Part shown: positions 37,701 to 47,100 of the stretch, piece by piece
Numbering within the stretch: position 1 is the first letter of the stretch
Layout: every line of letters begins with the position of its first letter
From: Luscinia megarhynchos
Taxonomy: Eukaryota; Chordata; Aves; Passeriformes; Turdidae
Length of the DNA stretch: 64,000 bases
Assembly: GCA_034336665.1 (NCBI GenBank)
Contig: CM067566.1
Coordinates: 28,984,330-29,048,329, forward strand
Direction of reading: 5' to 3'
Position numbers and translations under genes: made by a program
The notes under the pieces: model-generated
Database searches by the model: none
The model's input: the letters and a program-made list of their open reading frames with translations, nothing else
What the model was told of the DNA's origin: nothing

Positions 37701-40700
37701 TCTGACAAATCTTAAGAGGACTTCTAAAGACATTGCCATTGAAATCCACACCAGAAACTCATTTTGGCAGAGATTAAACTGGATTTCTATTAATAAAGTA
37801 ATTTCAAAAACTCTTCATAATCTGCACCGAATAAAAAACGGCATTAATTGCACATGGCTTGCACTACACTTTGACCAGCCTATTAGCCAGAAATTACACA
37901 CCCTAAACATAATTATGCTCTAGAAAGAATCCCTAGTGTAGAAATTGCTCAGGTATACCTTACACTGGGCCCTTAGTCACCAGGCAATATTGGAAATACA
38001 CCAGTTTGAGGCTGAAGCTGTTTCTACATGGCATCCTCTGCTGAGGCACCAGTGACATGCATAATCTGCCTCCCCTTCTCTTCAACCATCCAAGTCATAT
38101 TACTGTAGTCAAGTGTAAATCACAAATACACACATAAGAGTTCATAATATGTTTAGGAAGCTGAAATAAACTTAATACTAATTTGGCTTTTGTAGTTATT
38201 TTGAAACAATTTAAGGTGTTCTTATTACAGTATTCTTCCCCAAGGTGCTACTCTAGAAGCAAGATAGTGAGAGTAAGATTATTTTATGAGTGGTATTGCA
38301 AGTTGAAGCATCTGTTAAGTGGAAGATGGAAGTGACAACTGTGCTTAGAGGATCCTTCTTTAACTGTCTTTTCTTTTAAACCTTTCTGCTTTGGAAACTC
38401 AGCCTAACACTTGTTTCCACAAAAAAAAAAATCTAAACCATGACTTCTGCATCAATGTTATATGCACTCTTCTACTATTGTTACACATTCCTTGCCAAAA
38501 CAAGTCCTTCCATTAAATAAACAATATTTTTTCAAGGATTGCTTAGGAATAGTTTGCTTTTAATGATGTTTCTGTTATTACTTGCACGTGTACAGTGCCA
38601 CCTGCTGGTTTCGCAGCCTCGTGATTTTCACCTTTACGATTTTCTGGTTACTGCATAAACATCAAAACTAAAAACACCAGTAAAACCCGTGTCCTCTGTT
38701 CTTCCAATACAAAATAGTGTTTGAGGTATTGCAGCAGAAATATTTCCTCAGTCTTACCAACAAAGATATGGGCTACATACACAGCACATAAACTCAGGAG
38801 ATGTGAAATCCAAGCTCTAGAATTCAAACATGGATCAGATGTTGAAAGCTCAAACACTTAACATGCAGAATTTACCTATGAAAGGAGAGCCACTTGACTC
38901 CTTCACACAATACAACTCCTGATGTCATGAGCAGTTCTGCAAAGTACTGTGTCTCAATTCCTTCCTCTTCGTGCTTTTTAAACTGGATACCAGATGTCGT
39001 CAACAGTTCAATAGAGTCCTGAGCATACATATCTTCTCTAAAAACAGAGAGGAAAAGTAAATTTCCAAAATCTACAAGCCTCAATGAAGCAACATTTCTT
39101 TTTTGTTATTCACTCCGCAGACTTTACTAGTACGGAGCAGGAGCAATTTAACTTCATTCCAGGTTAATTACAAAACCAACCACTTTTCAAAGATTTTTTT
39201 ACCCTTCATTGTCATTTCACCATTCCCAGCACCTCCATTCTTGCCATCTTCATTAAAAAAAAAAAAAAAATTTCCTGCTCCTCTTCCAGTTACCTATGAC
39301 CACTCTTTTGCAAATCTACACATGAAAAAGCATCTACAGAATTTATTTGGTAAAATACCTATTTATATCACTTGAATTGTGACAAATTGAATGTAACAGT
39401 TGAGGCACTAACACACTACATTACAGAACTATGAGACATACACTCCAGATCCCAGTACTGAATTAGTTCTATAAATAATATTTCTCAGAAGTTTTTTTTG
39501 CGGTTTAAGCTTATATAAATGTGTAGACGTATTCACCAAAACTTGTGTCTCAGTAAAACTGGAAATGGTGTATTTGCTCCATCTAGTCAATCCTTAGAAT
39601 TCAGGTATTCTAACTATTTCTTTCTAAACAACCTGTTTCAACTTTAAAAGCCTATTTTGGACCTAAAATTTAAGTGCATGAAATAAAAATTCCTCTATGA
39701 TTTGTTTAATCCTTTTTACTTCTGTACTTACTCCCTTTAATGCTAATAATTTTTTTTTGTGACATCTTAAAGACTTCATGCTGTAATTCACATTTTGGAG
39801 TTTATTTTCTCCTTTACGTTCTATCTATATCATTACAGATCAAAACTGTTACTTTATCTGTTACAGAAACATAGAATGGTTAAATGCAGAAAAAAAAATT
39901 AATGCAAGCATGAATCTACTTAGAGAATGAAATTCATTTTACTGTCCACAACATACTAGTCCACAAAGTTTCTACAGTGTACAGTTTTAAATTTTAATAA
40001 AAAAAATCAAAACAAAAAACCTAGACAAGACAAACAATATATCAAACTTGACTATCAGATTCAGTCACAGACCTGTATTCCTTACTCCTAATAGCAAGTC
40101 ATCATTCTTTAGAACACAGACACACATGGCCAAGATGTGTTACATCCTTTTTCCTCCCTCCTACACAGCTGCTCATTAGTTCTCCAGCTTTGAGGCATCA
40201 GCTTCTCAACACCTGTCTATCTCATAACACATTAAAGAACCCATCGAAAACAAATGCACCATTTAACAAAAAGGGGGTTCCATTCTAGTTGCTGTTCTGT
40301 ACTAATCAGGTGCATAATATGATTAGAGATTAGTTATGCTCTTTAAAAGCACATTAAAACAAGACCTGGCTGAAACCACACAAACAAAAAAAATACCTTC
40401 TAGGAACAACCAACAGCTGTTTTGCTTTAGGAGGAGAACACTTGGCACAGTTCCACTTCCCAAAAGGGTGTTTAAAAACAGACTAAAATAAATAAGTTTT
40501 CCATCCACATTAAAAAAAAATATTAGTTCCTCAGAATACCTACTGAGTCTATATTTTTCTATAACTCCATTCCATCAACTAGTAACAAGGTAATTTGGTG
40601 ATCACCTATATCTTGCCTTACTAAGCTGTCTTATCTCTGCAGCATCTGGCACAAATAGATGGAAAACTACTTCTAGTTTCAGTTGTTTGATATTAAGTAG

Positions 40701-42617
40701 ACCTTTGAAGCTCAGAAAATAAATGAAGTGTAGCACAGGCCCTTCTTCAAAGATCAATTTCGGAAGTTACTAATACACTGCTTTTTCTCCCATAATTAGT
40801 AGGATTAGTATATTCTTTTCATTTAAGAAAATGGGTAACTTTCATCCAGCATTCATACGGCCAGGTAAGTTCAGAGATACCAAAACATTAAATCAGCGCT
40901 TACTTTTCTTTCAAGAGACAATTCACACAAGACTAAATAGAGCATGTCATTGCTCAGATCAAACTGATTTATGACAACCCACAACACTGCTTGTTTAAAA
41001 GAGTACAGAGATCAAGAGAGACAGCAGCAGTTTTCCTCTTAAGAACCCCACCTACTTTGAAAACAAGTCTTTTCATCTGCAGAAAAAAAATAAATGTCTG
41101 CTCTCTAAAACTCCTTTGTAGGTTGTGAATTTAACTCATGTATATGAAGTTGTCCAGTTCTCAACTCGTAACACAACTGCCAAAAACCCCAAGGCTAAAC
41201 ACACTTAAATGTGTGAGAAGTGTTTTACTGATATTCAATTCAATAGATAATCAACTTTTGAAAATTAGACCAAATATATTTACTTCAGAAAAAATAAAAT
41301 CAACATACTAATAATTTTGTCGACCACCAGCTAAAGTTATAATTAGAGAACCAGATAAGCATTTGATCCCCCTGAAAAAGTGAGGCTTACACTTAAAAAG
41401 TTTTATCACTGATGAAAATCACATTTTTGAAATAAAGTTTACGGTATTATTCCAATATAATAAAAGCCAGTTTGCTTTTTAAACAACACGTTAGATATAT
41501 CTAATGTATGTTATATATTTTTAATATAATTATATTAAATATAAATTCTATATATGAATTTATGTGTTTTATATAATCCCCTATAACTTATATATAAAAT
41601 AATTCAGAACACTAACATCTGACATACTTTTTTAGTCACTTCAGTAACTTTACTTTCTTTTTCTTCAAGTGTTGGTATTTTCCACTTAAAGTATATAAAG
41701 AAACAATATGTGATTTCTGTAACAACTAGTAAGAGTTAAGGCAGAAGCACTCTGCAAGGCTAAACATGAAAACACAGAGCTAACACTTGCACTATGGATA
41801 AAAAGCCTTCCACAATTTTTCTTTAAACTGCTAAACATTTTGGACCAAATTACCAACAGTAAGACAGACTGCACAGAAATTAGGGAAGAAAGCATGCTTG
41901 GTTGACAAGTTTTCCTTACGTGAGTATTTATGGTATTCAAGTATTATAATCAGAAATAAGATAAGTTAGATAAATAAATAGATAAGAAAGTTGCTACAGT
42001 ATTTATACATTTTCAGTAAGTCAGAAACATACATTTAGCAGCACAGAAATCGAATACTTACGTTAAGTTAAATTTAAAATTAAATTGCCAAGTTGAAGTT
42101 CCTGGAGGGTATTCTCCTTGCTCATTCATAAATGTCAGTCCCAGTTGAATTATTTTTAGCAAGTCGACATTGCAGCGTAAGAGTTGGTACTGATAGTCTG
42201 CGTTGCTTCTGAATTCTCCAATAGGCCTTGCAACTACTCCTGGAAATTCTGTGTCCTGCAAGAACAGAATTAAAACTTGAACACATGACAACCATACAGA
42301 CCTAGCCATATCATAGCTGAAGAGTACTGCATGCAAAATTAACTTTTAAAAGATTAAGATCGAGATGTGCAAGCCGTATTACTTGGACATTAAGACTTCC
42401 TTATGCTTTCAAATTTAAAAGGATGAGCAAGTTTACTGACCTCAGCTGAAGTAATGATTTTTGCAGTAATTTGGTAGATAGACATCAAACACCCACTTAC
42501 CATAGCAACATAGTTATACTTTCGTATAACTTGACGAATTTTCTTCATCTCTTCATCCAAGTTACAAGCCCAAACTTCACAGATTCTTTGGCTATGGTCT
42601 ACGGTAGCTGCTGGCAT
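22772..42617 (-). CDS. CNOT7: CNOT7 (CAF1), CCR4-NOT deadenylase catalytic subunit, complete
   Basis: DEDD-family 3'-5' poly(A) exonuclease that bridges CCR4-type nucleases to the CNOT1 scaffold and shortens mRNA tails in the cytoplasm. Coding exons on the minus strand are 42617-42501, 42255-42062, 39037-38876, 33822-33678, 25810-25700 and 22900-22772. These sum to 858 nt, i.e. 285 residues plus TGA, the length of human CNOT7. The start [18 protein letters not shown] and end [12 protein letters not shown] match the family. Catalytic residues are visible as Asp40 and Glu42 (DTEFPG, right at the start of coding exon 2), Asp161 (SGYDFGY), His225 and Asp230 (HQAGSD). All introns have GT/AG ends and phases agree. 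The paralogue CNOT8 diverges at both termini. The gene shares a CpG-island promoter head to head with VPS37A. Confidence 0.98.
22901..25699 (-). other. CNOT7: CNOT7 intron 6
   Basis: Intron from donor GTATGT (25699) to acceptor ending TTTGTAG (22901). No repeat was recognised. If unspliced, the frame continues 43 codons past Glu243 before a stop at 25568. Other frames here are unsupported. Confidence 0.8.
26911..27081 (-). repeat. Truncated 3' LTR (U3 only) of the CNOT7-intron ERV
   Basis: Matches the outer 160-170 bp of the 5' LTR: the ACCTCACATCATTTT block in element sense, and a terminal TGTCCTGGTTC at 27081. By hand alignment about 17 of 145 positions differ, plus a short indel. The R and U5 parts are missing. 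Confidence 0.8.
27504..27794 (-). pseudogene. ERV integrase remnant
   Basis: 96-codon open stretch that looks like part of an ERV-L-type integrase core (HHIPYHAP near its start). It lies downstream of the RT and RNase H remains in element order. The N-terminal zinc-binding part was not located, so a deletion or heavy decay between 27970 and 27794 is likely. Confidence 0.65.
28411..28854 (-). pseudogene. ERV reverse transcriptase fragment (YIDD motif)
   Basis: Longest surviving pol frame, 147 codons including flanking non-coding sequence. It includes an LPQ-W-SP motif around residue 61 and the RT active-site YIDD at residues 91-94. Neighbouring RT sequence continues in other frames on both sides (upstream at 29235-28906), so the gene is broken. 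This is an old retroviral copy, not a host gene. Confidence 0.85.
30824..30841 (-). other. Degenerate retroviral primer-binding site
   Basis: In element sense TAGCACCCAGTGTTGGGC, 8 nt inside the 5' LTR. It agrees with a tRNA-Lys-type site (TGGCGCCCAACGTGGGGC) at about 13 of 18 positions, with some differences at CpG. The assignment is tentative. Confidence 0.45.
30850..31288 (-). repeat. 5' LTR of the CNOT7-intron ERV
   Basis: 439-bp LTR. In element direction it begins TGTTCTGGTTCTATCCAGG and ends CTAAACCATGACA, so it carries TG...CA ends with a short inverted repeat. Its U3 portion aligns with the truncated copy at 26911-27081. Confidence 0.85.
34489..34569. repeat. AT/ATT-rich microsatellite
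   Basis: Runs of TATTAT followed by (AT)n interrupted by AC steps, about 80 bp with essentially no G or C. It is a likely length-variable locus inside CNOT7 intron 4. Confidence 0.85.
38595..38608. promoter_or_regulatory. CTCF-type core motif
   Basis: GTGCCACCTGCTGG fits the 14-bp CTCF core (SYGCCMYCTRSTGG) at every position. It sits about 270 bp downstream of CNOT7 exon 4, next to a CACGTG E-box at 38586-38591. Binding is inferred from the motif alone. Confidence 0.5.
39038..42061 (-). other. CNOT7: CNOT7 intron 3
   Basis: Intron of 3 kb from donor GTAAGT (42061) to acceptor ending TTTTTAG (39038). AT-rich; the stretch 41487-41604 is nearly pure A/T and includes the perfect palindrome TTAGATATATCTAA (41491-41504). 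No interspersed repeat was recognised. Confidence 0.8.
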
Positions 42618-42708
42618 AGTGGGGGGCTTTAGAGACCATACATCAAAAGTTACACTTGACCGAGGATTGGTTTCATAAAGAGGACTTCAACTGTTTATTT
42701 TTTTTAGC
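42618..42708 (-). other. CNOT7: CNOT7 exon 2 5' UTR segment
   Basis: On the minus strand a pyrimidine-rich acceptor (CTTTCTTTCTCTCGTAG) ends at 42709. The exon therefore carries about 91 nt of 5' UTR before the ATG at 42617. A second AG nearer the ATG (AAACAG) is possible but lacks a pyrimidine tract. Confidence 0.7.
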
Positions 42709-43297
42709 CTACGAGAGAAAGAAAGCAAAGCATGAAAGTGTAAGTTTTTACTCTTGGTTAACGTGAAAAAAACCAACGCTTAAGCACCACAACCACGCTT
42801 TATCCTTGTAGATTCCACAAAACCAGGACAACGTAGCCACCGAAACCACAAGAATTTCGGCTCCGTGAGCTCAGATTACCATCAGAAACTAAACCCCTGC
42901 AGTTTCGTTAGCGACTGTTTCCTGCGCAAGGGCGGCAAGGCGCGCTGGTGACACAGACACCGGAGCCACCCGGCCCCCAGGCGCTCCTGCCCCGCGGCTC
43001 GGAAGGCGCGTTCCTGCCGATCCCTGGGCTGCGTGCAGCCGGGAACGCCGCGGCACAACAGAGTCACGCCATACCCGGGGGCACGGCGGGCGGCCTCCCG
43101 AGGCGGGAGCAGCTCCTCCAGCTCCCGAGGGCCGCGCTAACACAGCGAGCGGCGCGCGGACACCGACACACGGCCGGCCGGCTCCCCGCGCGCGCGAAAG
43201 GCCCCGGGAGCGGCCGGAGCAGCCGCACAGCCCGGGGGTCCCGCGGGGCTCGCGCCGGTGTCCCCGCCCGGCGCCCGCGGCGCCGTCCCCCGCTCAC
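42709..43297 (-). other. CNOT7: Probable CNOT7 intron 1
   Basis: From donor GTGAGC in the CpG island to the acceptor ending CTCGTAG. GC-rich near the promoter and AT-rich near the acceptor. The long frames seen here on both strands are GC-bias artefacts. Confidence 0.55.
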
Positions 43298-44110
43298 CCC
43301 TCGCGCTCCGGCCGGGCCGCGGCGGGTCTGGGAAGCCCCGCGCGGCCCCCGCGAGCCGCAGGAAGCGCTGCTGCCCCCGGCGCCGCCGCCGCGCGCACAA
43401 AGCCATTACGTCATCACCGCGCGCCGCGGCCTTTCCCCTCTCCGCTCTGGCCAATCGCCGGCCGCGCCGCCCCCGCCCCTCCGCCGCGCGGCTGGCGGGC
43501 GCGCGGCGCTGACGCGACCCCGCCGGCGGCGGCCGCGGGGCGGGGCAGGGGCGGCGGCGGTGCCGCCGTCGCGCGCAGGCGCGCGCGGGCGCTCGGTTAG
43601 GTGCGCGCGGTGCCGCGGGTGCCCTCGCGCCCCTCCGGTGCGGCGGCGCGCGCCATGAACTGGCTGTTCCCGCTCGGCAAGGGCGGCGCCGCCCCCGCCT
43701 CCGCCGCGCCGCCCGCGCGCACCGGCCTCCAGCAGCAGCGGCAGCGCCAGGTCGAGTCCCTGCGTGCCGCGCACGCCTCGTGAGTGGCCGCGGCAGGCGC
43801 GGGCGCGGGGCGGGAGCGGGAGGGCCGCACTGTGTCACCCGTCCCGGGCCCGCCGCCGTGGGGCCGCGCCGTGCCGGTAGCGTGTCGTGTGTCCCTCTGC
43901 GCACTCGAGCGGACCCGGCTGCGCCCCGTCCCCTCCCCGTGAGGCCTGGCCGGGTCCCCGCGGCCGTGTGGGTAAACAGGGCCCCCGGGCCGGCCCAGCC
44001 CTCGCTGTCCCGGGGCCGGAGGGTCCCGCCCCGCGGGAGTGCGGTGGTCCCCGCCGGAGAACGGGGGGATGCGGGACCCCGGCGGGCTGGGAGGAGGAAT
44101 TTGGAAACTG
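42890..44110. promoter_or_regulatory. CpG-island bidirectional promoter of CNOT7 and VPS37A
   Basis: About 1.2 kb of very GC- and CpG-rich DNA in an otherwise AT-rich window, covering the inferred CNOT7 exon 1 (minus) and VPS37A exon 1 (plus). Motifs in the gap between them are a CRE/ATF-like TTACGTCA (43406-43413), a CCAAT box in CTGGCCAATCG (43451-43455) and an NRF1-type GCGCAGGCGC (43573-43582). No TATA box was noticed. The two inferred transcription starts are about 200 bp apart, typical of a shared housekeeping promoter. Confidence 0.85.
43298..43400 (-). other. CNOT7: Probable CNOT7 non-coding exon 1
   Basis: In the CpG island the minus strand has the donor GAGGG|GTGAGC ending the exon at 43298. 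This pairs well with the acceptor at 42709. The 5' limit is placed just inside the CRE and CCAAT motifs at 43406-43455 and is inferred, not seen. Confidence 0.5.
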
Positions 44111-47100
44111 AAAGTCAGATTGGCTGCTGGGGAGGCGTCCCCGCTGGCTTTGGTGTGGCCTGGCCGGGTGATCGTGCGCAGGTCGCCGTGCCCGGTTCCA
44201 CCTGCCGTTGGCCGGAAAGCCTGCTAATGAGTTGTAATGTCTTCAGATATGCGACTACGTCTTGGGATAAAACCTCTCTGGAAGCTGCTTGTAATAGCGT
44301 AGTTCATTAAAAGTTGAGACTAAAATATAGAGCTCCAAGGAGCTGTGTGGCCTGCCAGCAGTGGCACAGTGGTGTATCCACCCTACAGACTTTTTCTACA
44401 AAATGTGTTTCCTGGAGTTCAGTCCTACTTGCTGAAAACTGGCTGCTCCTTAAAAACTAGTTTTGTTGAGGGGGTCAGAAGAGGCCGGTTGTGTTTATTC
44501 CTGTTCAACATCCACAATTTTTAAAGCAAAACATTTTGTCCTGAGGTACTCCCTCTTGGTAGTATGCTGCCTTATTTTTGCTTGTTTTGTTTCATACATT
44601 TGAAGTTTATGTTTACAGTGAAATAAGCATTCTACTGACATATAACTTCCTAGGATTTCTCTAAAACTGAAATGGTAGCTGCCTCCAAAATAATTCAGAA
44701 CAAGGGCAGAGAATATTTCCTGTCACATCAGACTGACGCTAGGAATGGAGGAGATACTAAATGCATTTCCAAGTTTAATAGGTAGTTTCCATTCCTAATA
44801 TTTTGAATTATCATACAGGAAACATAAATATGATGGTATTCTAGGCATTGTTACCTGCATAAACTTAAGTCTGTTCAGAGCCGGTTTCACAGATATTTTT
44901 GAGACAGTTCACTTTTTCTAAGGAGCTGTTCCTGTGGGCATGTAGGAGTTTAGTTAACTTAAAAGGTTTTTGTTGGACCGACCTTACTTGACCTTTTGTT
45001 CATACTCACTTTTTTAATCTGGCAGTGAGATCCTGAATTAAGTCCCCAAAAAGGGGATCAGTTTTTGTCAGTCAGCCTGCTGAAATGGTTTTGTACTGCT
45101 TGTGCAGGCAGCAGCTCGAGCACAGGCAGAGAGGGAATGGATGCTGTAGCCAGCCATTGAGGTGAGGGGTAGGGACATGGTAGCTGCCCAAATGTCGTTC
45201 ATTTATGAGTATGGTTGTTGGTCTTCACCAAAATGCTCAAAATTCTTGGTATGGTGTAGTTAACTAAGTTGGTCAAGTTCGGTTTGTGTTGTCTTAGGTC
45301 ATAAAAGCTCAGGTATGTGTGATCCTAATTGCAGCTAGCTTTCTTTTGCACAGTCCTTCACAGCCTGGGAGCTTGAAATAAAACCTTTGCATTTAAAAAA
45401 GAATTTTCTTACCTTTGCTGTTGTTCTCGACAAAGTTAAGAATGTATCATTTTTCCAGTGTAGTCATTTCCACTTTGGGGAAGGGGCACCTAAGGTTATT
45501 AGTTTGAGGTTTTTCCTAAGCAGGGTTATAACCATTTGAAGAGTTTAATTAGAATCTGGCTTTCTTGTGTCCCTGTCCTCATCTTCCTCCCCAGTTTCCA
45601 TAGGTTGTGCACCTATGAGTGGAGCATAATTATATACTTTTTCAAAAGGATTTTGCAGCAAACTAATTAAAAGTGTGACAGATGATTATAGGGTAGGAAT
45701 GTGCCTGAGAGATTCTAGAGTGAATCCTTCAGTTAAGAATGAGAAGGTGCAGATAGTGGTGTGTGCTGTAACACAGTAGAGCCCTTGATTTGAGTTCTCC
45801 TGTGCTGAAGATGTTTGATATTTTCTCCAAAGGGCATGTGATTTCACAGGGAAAGAGCAAATACTGAGTTGTCTATGAGAGGAATAAGATGGGGCTGCAG
45901 AAAGCGTTCACAAGTTAGTGTCTTATTCCCATTTGTTCCCCTAGCTCTTAAGGACAGTCTTTAATTCTATGCCCCAATAGTGCTTTGGAAGGACACAAAA
46001 CACGCCTAGCACTACTCTTAATACACATTTGCAGGTAATGTATTTTGGGTTTTTTGAGAGAGGACTTTTATGGAGTGTACCTGGCAGTGGATGGAGGAGC
46101 ATATCTGAAGTTGCATCAAAAGATGCTTTCTGGAAACACCCATCTGCCATTATTTGCCATTGAAGCTGTGTTCCCTCCCCTGTATAAGGGAGCCTTAGGT
46201 GACAGAGAATATTTTTAATCAGGTGCAAGCAGGAAAAATACATGGAAGAACAATCAGTCTGCTTTTGCAGTTTGTTTTGATTCATTATAAGATGAAGCTA
46301 ATTTTGTGCCCTTCTGTCTCTTACTCTCCGTTTAGATGTGTTCATACTGTCTAGAAATTCTGCTTCTGAGCTAAGTCTTCATCTTTTCCACGTTTTCTGG
46401 GATACTCTCTTTCTAAATAGTTTTGCTGTGCATAGAAATGGTAGAATGCTTAGAGTACTGGAATCAACTTCCTATTAATGCAGCTCATGTCAAGGTTTTT
46501 CGCAGTACTTTACCTGTTGGAGGAAATTTTTAAGGTTCATCGGTGCTTTCAGGGGGGCCTGGGTCTTGAGTGTCACTGGAGCTTTACATTGTTGCAAGTA
46601 ACTCTTCTCCAGATAATTCTTGAAAATACTTGTGCAAGTGCATTGAGTTTGGTGTACATAGTAAAAACTACTGTGAAATACTAGGCTAATCTATTAAGGA
46701 AGAATGCCTAGTCTAAAAAATATTCTACATATTGATCTGAAGGCAGTGTTGCAAAGCAATACTTAATTGTGAACCTGGTATAATGCCTTGGCAAAGTAAA
46801 TGTGTAATCAGATAAATTCAGTGTATTGAAAAAACACTGTTGTGTTAACACAGTTAAGCCAGTAAGGAGAGAAAGATAAATTGAGATTGTTGTCAGAAGA
46901 GTGAGTAGTCTGATTTCTCGTTCATTTGCTTGTGACCGTGTATCAGGTTTAAATGTTAAATCCACTGTTCTTTTGCTTTAATTTTAATATTCAATATAAG
47001 AATGCTGAAGACTATTAACTTATCTAGCATTTTCAATTTTGTTCTTACAGTGCTTTTCAAAACTAAACTGAGTACAAATGTCTGAAGTCATGCTTGTTTC

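Larger units (their letters stand above)
33823..38875 (-). other. CNOT7: CNOT7 intron 4
   Basis: Intron of 5.1 kb from donor GTAAAT (38875) to acceptor ending TTTGCAG (33823). It contains an AT/ATT microsatellite at 34489-34569 and a CTCF-type motif at 38595-38608. Nothing else was recognised. Confidence 0.85.

Noticed and set aside
42948..43904. Long overlapping reading frames on both strands in the CpG island (up to 255 codons)
   Set aside because: They arise from extreme GC content that removes stop codons. They are Arg/Pro/Ala/Gly-rich, overlap on both strands and run across the known first exons without splice or family support.
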